Source: Mangrovicella endophytica (GTDB lineage: Bacteria; Pseudomonadota; Alphaproteobacteria; Rhizobiales; Rhizobiaceae). Taken from it: a stretch of DNA of 64,000 nucleotides. This document shows positions 37,202 to 47,446 of the stretch, piece by piece (position 1 is the first letter of the stretch; each line of letters starts with the position of its first letter). The notes beneath the pieces were generated by a model that saw only the letters and a program-made list of their open reading frames with translations, made no database searches and had not been told where the DNA came from. The translations under genes were made by a program, and so were the position numbers. The stretch is taken from assembly GCF_002893625.1 (NCBI RefSeq), contig NZ_PKMZ01000001.1, forward strand, positions 930,001 through 994,000. Direction: 5' to 3'.

Positions 37202-37318
37202 GCTATTTCCTCTTCCATCACGGCGAAGCGGACGGGATGTGGCTAAGACGAGCTGCAGAACGAGCCGCATTGCCCATTTCAATCCGGCGAATCTGAGGCG
37301 CCGAAGGAGCCTGACCCC

Positions 37319-38476
37319 ATGTCCGAATCATCCGGCATCAGAGCATCGCTGCGCTCCGAGATCGACCCATTCCGCGCCATGGACGTGCTGGCGGAGGCGA
37401 ACCGCATGATCGCGTCCGGCACACCCATCATCTCGCTGGCGGTGGGGCAGCCCGCAGCGCCGGCGCCGGCCGCCGCACGCGATGCGGCCCGCCGGATGCT
37501 GGATGCCGGCCGCATCGCCTATACCGACGCGCTCGGCCGAATGGACCTGCGGGAGCGGATCGTGCGTCATTACCGCGAGCATTACGGGCGGTCGGTCGAG
37601 GTCGAGCGCGTGATGATCACCACCGGCTCCTCCGCCGGCTTCAACCTGGCCTTCCTCACGGCCTTCGATCCTGGCGACCGCATCGCCATCGCTGCGCCCG
37701 GCTATCCCGCCTACCGCAATATCCTGCGCGCGCTGGGCCTCGTGCCCGTCGAGATCGAGGTGGGCAGCGCGACCGGCTATGTTCTGACCGCCGCGATGCT
37801 GGCGGAGGCGCATGAGGGCAACCCCGTGCAGGGCGTCCTCGTCGCGAGCCCCGCCAATCCGACGGGCACGGTGACCCGGCGTAACGAACTCGGCCGTCTC
37901 GTCGAGTTCTGCGACCGCCATGACATCCGCTTCATCTCCGACGAGATCTATCATGGCCTCGTCTATGGCGAGCCCGCCGCAACCGCGCTCGACTTTTCGG
38001 ATCGGCCGATCGTCGTCAACTCCTTCTCCAAGTTCTACTGCATGACGGGGTGGCGGATCGGCTGGCTGGTGCTGCCGCCGAGCCTCGTCAGGCCCGCCGA
38101 GCGTATCGGCCAGAGCCTCTATATCTCGGCGCCGGAACTCTCTCAGGTCGCTGCGCTGGCGGCGCTCGACTCCGAGCCAGAGCTCCTGGCCATCCGCGCC
38201 GGCTACGAACGCAACCGCAGCCTCCTGATGAAGCGGCTGCCGGAATTGGGCTTTCGCGATATCGCGCCGATCGACGGCGCCTTTTACGCCTATGCAGGTA
38301 TCCCGGACGGGGAGAGCGGATCCACGGACTTCTGCCGCCGCGTGCTTGCCGAGCGCCATGTCGCGATCACGCCGGGCACCGACTTCGACACGCGGCGCGG
38401 CGAGCGGTTCGTGCGCATCTCCTATGCCTGCAGCTACGACCAGCTGAGCGAGGCGCTCGATCGGCTCGGCCGTTGA
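37319..38476 (+). CDS. Class I/II PLP-dependent aminotransferase
   Basis: A 385-residue fold-type I aminotransferase. The PLP lysine is in NSFSKFYCMTGWRIGW, with SPANPTG and SDEIYHGLVY typical of aspartate-aminotransferase-like enzymes, and a late arginine in GERFVRISYA that contacts the substrate carboxylate. The exact amino acid cannot be told. It is divergent to the M48 gene across a 117-base spacer. Confidence 0.92.
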   Translation: MSESSGIRASLRSEIDPFRAMDVLAEANRMIASGTPIISLAVGQPAAPAPAAARDAARRMLDAGRIAYTDALGRMDLRERIVRHYREHYGRSVEVERVMITTGSSAGFNLAFLTAFDPGDRIAIAAPGYPAYRNILRALGLVPVEIEVGSATGYVLTAAMLAEAHEGNPVQGVLVASPANPTGTVTRRNELGRLVEFCDRHDIRFISDEIYHGLVYGEPAATALDFSDRPIVVNSFSKFYCMTGWRIGWLVLPPSLVRPAERIGQSLYISAPELSQVAALAALDSEPELLAIRAGYERNRSLLMKRLPELGFRDIAPIDGAFYAYAGIPDGESGSTDFCRRVLAERHVAITPGTDFDTRRGERFVRISYACSYDQLSEALDRLGR

Positions 38477-38637
38477 GCCGGTCCTTTCGAGGCGTCAGAC
38501 TCCTGCTGGTTTGTCCTGGTGCGGATTGATTGACGGGCGCTCAGCGCCTGCCTGAGCGTGCTGAGACGGGTACGTCCAGGCGGGGCGGGCAGGGCATGCT
38601 CCGACATCGACGGTACGAGGTGCCGGGCAGCTGGAAA

Positions 38638-38666
38638 TGCAACGGGCCCTCATGGGGCCCGTTGCA
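38638..38666. terminator. Strong stem-loop between aminotransferase and RNase E genes
   Basis: A 12-bp perfect stem (TGCAACGGGCCC / GGGCCCGTTGCA) with a five-base loop, 44 bases after the rne stop. Read on the minus strand it is followed by TTTCC; on the plus strand by CGTC. It probably serves as the rne terminator. Confidence 0.65.
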
Positions 38667-38709
38667 CGTCACGTGATGTGAAAGTTCGGCGGTTGCCGAA
38701 TGCCTCAGC

Positions 38710-41544
38710 TCAGAAGAAGCTGCGGCGCGCCCACCAGCCGGTGCGCTTCGGCTTGTCCGGATCCTCGTCGGCCTGTTCGCCATTGGAGGTGATCTGCGGC
38801 GTCGCCGGTGCCTTCGGCGTCGGAGCTTCCTCAGGCACAGTCTCGTCCGTCGCGCCCGTAGCTTGCGGCTCCTGCGACCCTGTATCCGCAGTCACCTCCG
38901 CCTGAACCTCGCCGCCGTCCTCTTCGAGCAGCCGCGCATCGGCCAAGGCGCGCTCTTCGGCGCTCGGCGCGCTGCCGCTCTCGTCCGAAGACTCCGCGGC
39001 GGGAGCGCTCTCCGAAGCCGGCTCGTCGCCCTCGGGGGCCGTTGCAGTCACACCGTCATCCGACGCCGTCTCGAAAGCAGCATCCACGGGCTGAACGACG
39101 AAAGCGGAGGAGTCTTCCTCCACCATGGCTGCGGCGGCCTCCGCAACGGCGCCGTCGCCGAACTCAGTGGCCTCGCCGCTCTCGGCCGTCGCGTCCTCGC
39201 GGTTGCGCCGACCGCCGCGGCGTCCGCGGCGACGACGCTTGCGATCGCGGCCGCCCTCGTCCTCGCCCTCATCGGCTTCGCTGCTGGCGCCGTTCTGCGT
39301 ATCGTCGCCGCCGGCATCCTCGTCGCTGCCTTCGGCATCCGCAGCAACGGCCTCGTCGCTCTCGTCCACCGATCCAGCCTCGCCGGCATCACCCGCCTCG
39401 CCGTTGTCGTCGCCGCGCCGACGCCGACGCCGACGCTTGCGCCGGCGGTTGCCGTCGCGCTCTTCGCCATTGTCCGACGGTGCCGTGGTTTCCGCCTCGT
39501 CGCCCTCGCTCTCGTCGGCGACGGCATCCTCCTCATCGGCCGCATCTTCGACGATGTCGGCCGCCGCGACGGTCTCGGGATGAACGAATTCGGGCTTCGG
39601 CTCGCGCCGGACGGCCTCGGCGCCGTGCTCGATCTTGATGCCCTGGTGACCGTTGCTTTCGTCGGCCTCGATCAGGATGCGAAGGCCGTGCAGGCGCTCG
39701 AGATCGTTGATCGTGCCGCGCTTCTCGTTCAGCACGTAGATCGCGGTCGCGGTCGGCACCTTGACGATCAGGTCGTGCGAATTGTGCTTCTGCAGATGTT
39801 CCTCGATCGAGCGCAGCACATGCAGCGCCAGCGAAGACTCGGAGCGAATGTGGCCCGTGCCGCCGCAGGTCGGGCAGGTCTGCATGGTGGATTCCAGCAC
39901 GCTGGCGCGGATGCGCTGGCGGCTCATCTCCATCAGGCCGAAATGCGAGATGCGGCCGAGCTGGATGCGCGCACGGTCGTTCTTCAGGCAGTCCTTCAGT
40001 CGCTTCTCGACGGCGCGGTTGTTCCGCTTCTCCTCCATGTCGATGAAGTCGATGACGATGAGGCCTGCCAGATCGCGCAGACGCAGCTGGCGCGCGACCT
40101 CTTCGGCGGCCTCAAGATTTGTCTGATACGCGGTGTCCTCGACCGAGTGCTCTCTGGTCGAGCGGCCTGAGTTCACGTCAATGGCGACCAGCGCCTCGGT
40201 CTGGTTGATGATGATGTAGCCGCCCGACTTCAGCGTCACATGCGGCTGCAGCATCCGGTCGAGCTGCGCCTCGATGCCCTGGCGCACGAAGATCGGCGTT
40301 GGATCGCGGTAGGGCTGCACGACCTTCGCCTGGCTCGGCATCAGCATCCGCATGAAGTCCTTGGCTTCGCGGTAGCCGCTTTCGCCGGCGACGAGGATCT
40401 GGTCGATGTCCTTGTTGTAGAGGTCGCGGATCGACCGCTTGATCAGGCTGCCTTCCTCATAGACGAGGGCAGGCGCCGAGGAGGAGAGCGTCAGGCTGCG
40501 GACATTCTCCCAGAGGCGCATCAGATATTCGTAGTCGCGCTTCACCTCCGCCTTGGTGCGATTGGCACCTGCGGTGCGCAGGATGATGCCCATGCCGCGC
40601 GGCACTTCGAGGTCGCGCGCGACCTCCTTCAGTCGCTTGCGGTCGGCTGCGTTGGTGATCTTGCGGGAGATGCCGCCGCCGCGCGCCGTGTTCGGCATCA
40701 GCACGGAATAGCGGCCGGCGAGCGAGAGATAGGTCGAGAGGGCCGCGCCTTTGTTGCCGCGCTCTTCCTTGACGACCTGCACCAGCAGGATCTGCCGGCG
40801 CTTGATCACTTCCTGAATCTTGTACTGCCGGCGCGGGCGGCTCTGGCGGACCGCGACTTCCTCCATCGCGTCTTCGGCGCCGATCTCGTCGACCTCTTCT
40901 TCCTCGCCGTGCTCCTCGTCGTCGCTGTCGGCCTTCTCAGCCACTGCGTCGCCGGGCTGGGCGAACAATGCGTCGGTGGCAGACGCCTCCGACGGCGCAT
41001 TGTCGGATTCGGCAGACGAACTGTCGGCCGAGGCGACGCTTTCGCCCTCGGACGCATCCGACGCCTCAGCCGGAACGACGTCCTCATGAGTCGCCTCGGA
41101 GGACGACGCCTCGCTACCGTTCTGGTCCGGCAGCGCCTCGGCAACGGCGTCGTCGCCATTGCCTTCGGTGCGGGCTGCAGCAGGCTTGCCGCCGCGACGC
41201 GAACGGCTCTTCGGCTTGGTGGCCTTGCGCTCTTCGTGCTCCTCGTCCTCACGGTCGCGGGCGAGCTCTTCCTCGATCAGCGCCTGACGGTCGGCAACCG
41301 GGATCTGGTAGTAGTCGGGATGGATCTCGCTGAAGGCAAGGAAGCCGTGGCGGTTGCCCCCGTATTCGACGAAGGCGGCCTGCAGCGACGGCTCGACCCG
41401 CGTCACCTTCGCCAGATAGATATTTCCCTTGAGCTGCTTCTTGTGCTCCGACTCGAAGTCGAATTCCTCGATCCGGCTACCGCGGACGACGACGACGCGG
41501 GTCTCTTCTGGATGAGACGCGTCGATCAGCATTTTGTTGGCCAT
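38710..41544 (-). CDS. rne: Ribonuclease E/G with acidic insert and long disordered C-terminal tail
   Basis: A 944-residue endoribonuclease. The S1 domain is split: about 150 residues rich in glutamate, aspartate, serine and alanine are inserted between SEIHPDYYQIPV and the following KIQEVIKRRQ. The catalytic domain has the magnesium aspartates in DVNSGR and VIDFIDME, and the Zn-link CPTCGG. The C-terminal 300 residues are acidic and interrupted by arginine blocks (RRRKRRRRRRR and RKRRRRGRRGGRR), RNA-binding regions of a degradosome scaffold, ending in WWARRSFF. Start ATG 41544. A 578-base spacer lies upstream. Confidence 0.96.
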   Translation of the reverse strand: MANKMLIDASHPEETRVVVVRGSRIEEFDFESEHKKQLKGNIYLAKVTRVEPSLQAAFVEYGGNRHGFLAFSEIHPDYYQIPVADRQALIEEELARDREDEEHEERKATKPKSRSRRGGKPAAARTEGNGDDAVAEALPDQNGSEASSSEATHEDVVPAEASDASEGESVASADSSSAESDNAPSEASATDALFAQPGDAVAEKADSDDEEHGEEEEVDEIGAEDAMEEVAVRQSRPRRQYKIQEVIKRRQILLVQVVKEERGNKGAALSTYLSLAGRYSVLMPNTARGGGISRKITNAADRKRLKEVARDLEVPRGMGIILRTAGANRTKAEVKRDYEYLMRLWENVRSLTLSSSAPALVYEEGSLIKRSIRDLYNKDIDQILVAGESGYREAKDFMRMLMPSQAKVVQPYRDPTPIFVRQGIEAQLDRMLQPHVTLKSGGYIIINQTEALVAIDVNSGRSTREHSVEDTAYQTNLEAAEEVARQLRLRDLAGLIVIDFIDMEEKRNNRAVEKRLKDCLKNDRARIQLGRISHFGLMEMSRQRIRASVLESTMQTCPTCGGTGHIRSESSLALHVLRSIEEHLQKHNSHDLIVKVPTATAIYVLNEKRGTINDLERLHGLRILIEADESNGHQGIKIEHGAEAVRREPKPEFVHPETVAAADIVEDAADEEDAVADESEGDEAETTAPSDNGEERDGNRRRKRRRRRRRGDDNGEAGDAGEAGSVDESDEAVAADAEGSDEDAGGDDTQNGASSEADEGEDEGGRDRKRRRRGRRGGRRNREDATAESGEATEFGDGAVAEAAAAMVEEDSSAFVVQPVDAAFETASDDGVTATAPEGDEPASESAPAAESSDESGSAPSAEERALADARLLEEDGGEVQAEVTADTGSQEPQATGATDETVPEEAPTPKAPATPQITSNGEQADEDPDKPKRTGWWARRSFF

Positions 41545-42122
41545 GGTGGATGAACTCCCCGGCACCCGCTCCTGTGCGCGATGCGTCGGCGAGAGCCGCG
41601 GATCGATCGGAAGGAGGCGGGTCCGTAACGGTCGCGGTACCGCCAGCCCTCAGGAACGGCACCGCTACGAGGCGGTATGATCCACCTTCGTGCGGCTGCG
41701 TTCTCGATAAGGCTTCAGACACGTATGCGACCTGTATGAACGGATGGCCGTCGATGAACGGCCGATGAAAAGGGCGGCTGGTCTTGATAGGTCGACCGGA
41801 CCGCATGGGTGCATTCGGTCGGAGCCTTGCTCCGATCGAAGGAAATCTTGCGAAGCCTGAAGAATGGGAGCCTCGTCCACGTGACCGCGACGCTTGCGCA
41901 TCGATGGATCGGGACGGCCGGTCCTTCGAACCCGGCACTTGGCGGACGGTCCGCTTCCATTGTGAGTCTTCGGGAGCCTCACTTGCGCTTTTAAGATGCG
42001 TCAGTTCAAGACACAAGGGCAGGGCACGTAAGGGCATGTGCAAGCTCGTGCGCCAGCCCGGCACAAGTAGGCCGCGTTACGGCGCTATCTACGTGTCAGT
42101 TTCGACCGGTGTACGGAACGGT
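41545..42122. other. 578-base divergent spacer: RNase E leader and amidase promoter region
   Basis: The minus-strand part is probably a long 5' leader of rne; RNase E genes commonly autoregulate through such leaders. A hairpin GGCCGT-cgatga-ACGGCC occurs at 41746-41763. A possible open frame on the plus strand is continuous with the amidase gene but lacks a clear ribosome-binding site. No other gene is seen. Confidence 0.5.
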
Positions 42123-43343
42123 ATGAGCGACAAGTATTCCAGCACCGCCAAGCGGCTCCGCCTCATCGTCATCATGGCGTCGACCGCTGCCGCCATCGCG
42201 TTCGGATCTTCGACGGCGACGGCCGGGGCCGAAGAGGACGGGGCCGGCATCATCACCGCGCTTCGCCAGGAGACCGACGGCGCCGGCTTCACGGCCTCGA
42301 TCGAGCTGCAAGGCAATCCCGATACGCGTCTGGTCTATCTGCATAATCCCGAGCGCATCGCCTTAGATATGATGCGTACGGTTCCGGCGGTAGACCTGCC
42401 CGCGATCAAGCGCAACAAGCTGGTGACCGACCTGCGCCACGGTCTCGTCGCCCGCGACCGCTACCGGCTGATCTTCTCCGTCGCCGAGCCCGTCCAAGCC
42501 TCTACGGAGGTGTCGAAGGAGGGCGACGACACGGTGCTGACGCTGCGCCTGAAGCCGGGCGGCGAGACGGTCGGTTCGATCGCGACGGCGCCTGTGCCGG
42601 CATCCGCGGAGACGAAGGCAGACGAAATCGCCGGCGACGGCAAGCTGGTCGTGGTGGTCGACCCCGGCCACGGGGGCATCGACACCGGAGCCATCAGCAA
42701 GGACAAGACGCTCGAGAAGAACGTCAATCTCGACTTCGCCCTGGCTCTGCGCGACGCTCTGGTGAAGCGCGGCGGCATTGACGTCGTCCTCACCCGCGCG
42801 AACGACACATTCATTCCGCTGGCCGAACGCTCCGCGATCGCCCGGCGCGCACGCGCAGACCTCTTCATCTCCATGCATGCCGATTCGATCCGCTACGGCA
42901 CGCTTCGGGGCGCCACGGTTTATACGCTGTCGGAGCGCGCCTCCGACGCGCTGTCCCGCGAGATCGCCGATTCGGAAAACTCGGCCGACCGCTTCGCCGA
43001 CCCGGAGTGGCGGCAGGATCAGCCGGAGGTCTTCGACATCCTTCTGGATCTGACGCGGCGCGAAACTGTCAGCTTTTCCGAGCACTTCGCCACAGATCTT
43101 GTCGGCACGCTCGAAGATCATGACATCGGCCTGATCAAGAACCCGAAGCGATCTGCCGGCTTTCGCGTCCTGAAGGCGCCCGACGTGCCCTCAGTGCTCC
43201 TGGAGATCGGCTACCTCTCCAACAGCGACGACGAAAAGCTGCTGCTGTCGCCGGAGTGGCGCGGACGTGCGACCGAGGCCGTCGCAGCGGCGATCGAGAG
43301 CTTCCTCAAGCGCCGGTCGCCAGTCGCCGTAAATCCAGACTGA
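42123..43343 (+). CDS. N-acetylmuramoyl-L-alanine amidase (AmiC-like)
   Basis: A 406-residue periplasmic cell-wall amidase. Order: signal peptide (RLRLIVIMASTAAAIAFGSS), AMIN domain at about residues 40-145 and zinc Amidase_3 domain from about 175, with VDPGHGGIDTGA, the ligand glutamate in KTLEKNVNLDFA, SMHAD, and VLLEIGYLSNSDD. It cleaves peptide stems during daughter-cell separation. ATG 42123 is chosen because the signal peptide starts there. mrcA follows. Confidence 0.92.
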   Translation: MSDKYSSTAKRLRLIVIMASTAAAIAFGSSTATAGAEEDGAGIITALRQETDGAGFTASIELQGNPDTRLVYLHNPERIALDMMRTVPAVDLPAIKRNKLVTDLRHGLVARDRYRLIFSVAEPVQASTEVSKEGDDTVLTLRLKPGGETVGSIATAPVPASAETKADEIAGDGKLVVVVDPGHGGIDTGAISKDKTLEKNVNLDFALALRDALVKRGGIDVVLTRANDTFIPLAERSAIARRARADLFISMHADSIRYGTLRGATVYTLSERASDALSREIADSENSADRFADPEWRQDQPEVFDILLDLTRRETVSFSEHFATDLVGTLEDHDIGLIKNPKRSAGFRVLKAPDVPSVLLEIGYLSNSDDEKLLLSPEWRGRATEAVAAAIESFLKRRSPVAVNPD

Positions 43344-43480
43344 TCGGCATGGTCGAGCAGCGTTTCCCGCCGGCTCGTCCTGTGCTATTTGCGCAACAAC
43401 GATCCTGCACCGGCCCCATTGGCCACACGGGACCTTGGCGACGCCGCATTTACGCAGCATTTCGAGGCAGGTGCGGGCGA

Positions 43481-43603
43481 ATGATGAGAGATCGTTCGAT
43501 CTTCGCCCTCGATGTTTGCGGCAAGGGCGAAGGCGCTGCCGACGGCACGAATGGCGGCATCGCGGCACTGGCGGGCGGAGCCAGCGCGACGGAGTTCAGA
43601 TGA
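43481..43603 (+). CDS. Possible 40-residue leader peptide coupled to mrcA
   Basis: An open frame of 40 codons, starting with two ATGs in tandem and ending TGA inside the ATG of mrcA (ATGA). The product would be small, neutral, glycine-alanine rich and without a recognised domain. There is no clear ribosome-binding site. It could be noise; the ATGA geometry is the main reason to list it. Confidence 0.22.
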   Translation: MMRDRSIFALDVCGKGEGAADGTNGGIAALAGGASATEFR

Positions 43604-46050
43604 TCAGACTGCTCGGCTATTTCTTCGGCATCGGCGCGGTGGTGTTCCTGCTCGTGGCAGGTGGCGTCGCTCTGTATGTCGAGCGGGTCGCCAAGGACCT
43701 TCCGGATTATCAGGTGCTCGCAAAATACGAGCCGCCGGTGACGACGCGCATCCACGCCTCGGATGGATCGCTGATGGCGGAATATGCTCGTCAGCGCCGG
43801 CTCTTCCTGCCGATCCAGGCAATTCCCGACCGGGTCAAGCAGGCCTTCCTCTCCGCTGAGGACAAGAACTTCTACGAGCATCCTGGCATCGACATCTACG
43901 GCCTCGGCCGTGCGATCATGATGAATGCCAAGAATTTCGGCTCCGACCGCCGCATGGTCGGCGCCTCCACGATCACGCAGCAGGTCGCCAAGAACTTCCT
44001 CCTGACCTCCGATCAGACGATCGACCGCAAGATCAAGGAAGCCATCCTGTCGCTGCGCATCGAGCAGGCCTATTCCAAGGATCGCATCTTCGAGCTCTAC
44101 CTCAACGAGATCTTCCTCGGCCTCGGCTCCTACGGCATCGCCTCCGCCTCGCTGTCCTATTTCGACAAGTCGGTGAACGAGCTGAGCATCGAGGAAGCCG
44201 CCTACCTCGCAGCACTGCCCAAGGCGCCGAACAACTACAACCCGTTCAAGTACGCCGACCGCGCGATCGAGCGCCGCAACTGGGTCATCGATCAGATGGC
44301 CGAGAATCGCTTCATCACCCGCGAGGAGGCCGCGACGGCGCGTGCCAAGCCGCTCGGCATCAACCCGCGCCCGACCGGCACCTATCTCGCCGCGTCCGAA
44401 TATTTCACCGAGGAGGTGCGCCGCGACATTATCGCCCGCTACGGCAACGACGCACTCTACGATGGCGGTTTGTCCGTCCGCACGACACTGGATCCGACTC
44501 TGCAGGTCGAGGCCCGCAAGGCGCTGCAGCACGGCTTGTTGCGATACGACGAGGCGCGCGGCTTCCGCGGTCCGGTGAAGACGATCGAAATCGGCGGGGA
44601 CTGGGGCGTGCCGCTCGGCGAAGTCTCGGCCTTTGCGGATGTGCCGGAATGGCGGCTCGCCGTGGTGCTTGCCGCCGACAAGTCGAGCGTCAGCATAGGC
44701 CTGCAGCCCAAGCGCGAGGTATCCGGCGCCCTTGGCGGCGATCGCGACGTCTCGACGATCGCGCTTGCCGACATGAAGTGGGCGCTGCGGCTGAACCAGG
44801 AAGGCAAGCGCGGCAGCGTCAAGTCGGCCGATCAGGTGCTCTCGCGCGGCGACGTCGTCTTCGTCGAGAAGACGGAGGAGGGCGACGGCTATCGCCTGCG
44901 CCAGCCGCCGAAGGTGCAGGGCGCCCTGGTGTCGATGGACCCCCATACCGGCCGCGTGCTGGCCATGGTCGGCGGCTTCTCCTTCTCCCAGTCGGAGTTC
45001 AACCGCGCGACGCAGGCGCAGCGTCAGCCGGGCTCGTCCTTCAAGCCCTTCGTCTATGCCGCGGCGCTCGACAACGGCTACACGCCGGCATCGGTGATCA
45101 TGGACGCGCCGATCTCCATTCCGAACGGAACCGGCGGCTTCTGGGAGCCGAAGAACTACGGCAGCGATGGCGGCGGCGGTCCGTCGACGCTGCGCCGCGG
45201 CATCGAGCAGAGCCGCAACCTGATGACCGTGCGCCTGGCGCAGGACATGGGCATGAAGCTTGTCGCCGAATACGCCAAGCGCTTCGGCATCTACGACAAT
45301 CTGGCGCCTTACCTGCCGATGTCGCTGGGCGCCGGCGAGACGACCGTGCTGCGCCTCGTCACGGCCTATTCGGTGATCGCCAATGGCGGCCAGTCGATTG
45401 ACGCGTCGCTGATCGATCGCATCCAGGATCGCTACGGGCGCACGATCTACAAGCACGACAACCGCCAGTGCGAGGGCTGCAACGCGAGTGGCTGGAGCGA
45501 TCAGGCCGAGCCTGAGCTCGTCGACGATCGCGAGCAGGTGCTCGATCCCATGACGGCCTACCAGATCACCGCCATGATGGAAGGCGTCGTGCAGCGTGGC
45601 ACCGGCACCGCCGCAAAGGCACTCGGCGTTCCCGTCGCCGGCAAGAGCGGCACCACCAACGACGAGAAGGACGCCTGGTTCGTCGGCTTTACGCCGAATC
45701 TGGTGACCGGCGTCTTCATCGGCTACGACAATCCGACCCCGATGGGCCATGGCTCGACCGGCGGCGGCCTGTCGGCGCCTGTCTTCGTGGAATACATGAA
45801 GGACGCGCTGAAGGACGCGCCGGTGGCCGACTTCCGCGTGCCTGCCGGCATGACGATGATCGCGGTCAACCGCCGCACCGGCATGGCCGCCAACGAGGGC
45901 GACCCCGACACGATCGTCGAAGCCTTCAAGCCTGGCACGGGCCCGGCCGACGTCTATGCCGTCATCGGTGACGACACATCGGGACCGCCTGCGGTGATCT
46001 CGCCGGAGGCCGAGCAGGCGATCGTCGGCGGTGCCGGCGGCCTGTTCTGA
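43600..46050 (+). CDS. mrcA: Penicillin-binding protein 1A
   Basis: An 816-residue bifunctional peptidoglycan synthase. A membrane anchor (GYFFGIGAVVFLLVAGGVAL) is followed by the GT51 transglycosylase domain with SAEDKNFYEHPGID and the STITQQVAKN motif, an OB-like linker and the transpeptidase: the active serine in GSSFKPFVYA, SRNLM as SxN, and GKSGTTND as KSG. ATG 43600 follows GGAG by five bases. It follows the amidase gene. Confidence 0.96.
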   Translation: MIRLLGYFFGIGAVVFLLVAGGVALYVERVAKDLPDYQVLAKYEPPVTTRIHASDGSLMAEYARQRRLFLPIQAIPDRVKQAFLSAEDKNFYEHPGIDIYGLGRAIMMNAKNFGSDRRMVGASTITQQVAKNFLLTSDQTIDRKIKEAILSLRIEQAYSKDRIFELYLNEIFLGLGSYGIASASLSYFDKSVNELSIEEAAYLAALPKAPNNYNPFKYADRAIERRNWVIDQMAENRFITREEAATARAKPLGINPRPTGTYLAASEYFTEEVRRDIIARYGNDALYDGGLSVRTTLDPTLQVEARKALQHGLLRYDEARGFRGPVKTIEIGGDWGVPLGEVSAFADVPEWRLAVVLAADKSSVSIGLQPKREVSGALGGDRDVSTIALADMKWALRLNQEGKRGSVKSADQVLSRGDVVFVEKTEEGDGYRLRQPPKVQGALVSMDPHTGRVLAMVGGFSFSQSEFNRATQAQRQPGSSFKPFVYAAALDNGYTPASVIMDAPISIPNGTGGFWEPKNYGSDGGGGPSTLRRGIEQSRNLMTVRLAQDMGMKLVAEYAKRFGIYDNLAPYLPMSLGAGETTVLRLVTAYSVIANGGQSIDASLIDRIQDRYGRTIYKHDNRQCEGCNASGWSDQAEPELVDDREQVLDPMTAYQITAMMEGVVQRGTGTAAKALGVPVAGKSGTTNDEKDAWFVGFTPNLVTGVFIGYDNPTPMGHGSTGGGLSAPVFVEYMKDALKDAPVADFRVPAGMTMIAVNRRTGMAANEGDPDTIVEAFKPGTGPADVYAVIGDDTSGPPAVISPEAEQAIVGGAGGLF

Positions 46051-46260
46051 GCGGGTAGACGCGGCCGCCTTTCGACAAGCGGAACAGTGTAATTCAGCCC
46101 CGCAGTGTCCGCCCGTCGTGTCGAGCCTCGCTTTACAGGGATGGCGGACCTACCTAAGACCGGCGCCGGATAGAGCATTATCTCGACCCGGCATTCCCAC
46201 TGGCATGACCTGCCTGTGGGTGAACCGACCTTTCCATGTTCAAGCAGCGAGGATGACGGC

Positions 46261-47392
<1,132 letters not shown>

Positions 47393-47398
47393 ACTCTC

Positions 47399-47427
47399 CT
47401 GCGGGCGCGGCGATGTTGCGCCCGCAG
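47399..47427. terminator. Shared stem-loop between prfB and M23 gene
   Basis: CTGCGGGCGC and GCGCCCGCAG form a 10-bp perfect stem around a nine-base loop, starting six bases after the prfB stop and ending 20 bases before the end of the convergent M23 gene. The T-run is weak on both sides; a bidirectional terminator is likely. Confidence 0.6.
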
Positions 47428-47446
47428 TCCTTCGATCAGCGCCGCC

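Noticed and set aside
43450-45750. Minus-strand open frame of 766 codons over mrcA
   Set aside because: Antisense to the PBP1A catalytic motifs; no motif or ribosome-binding site of its own.
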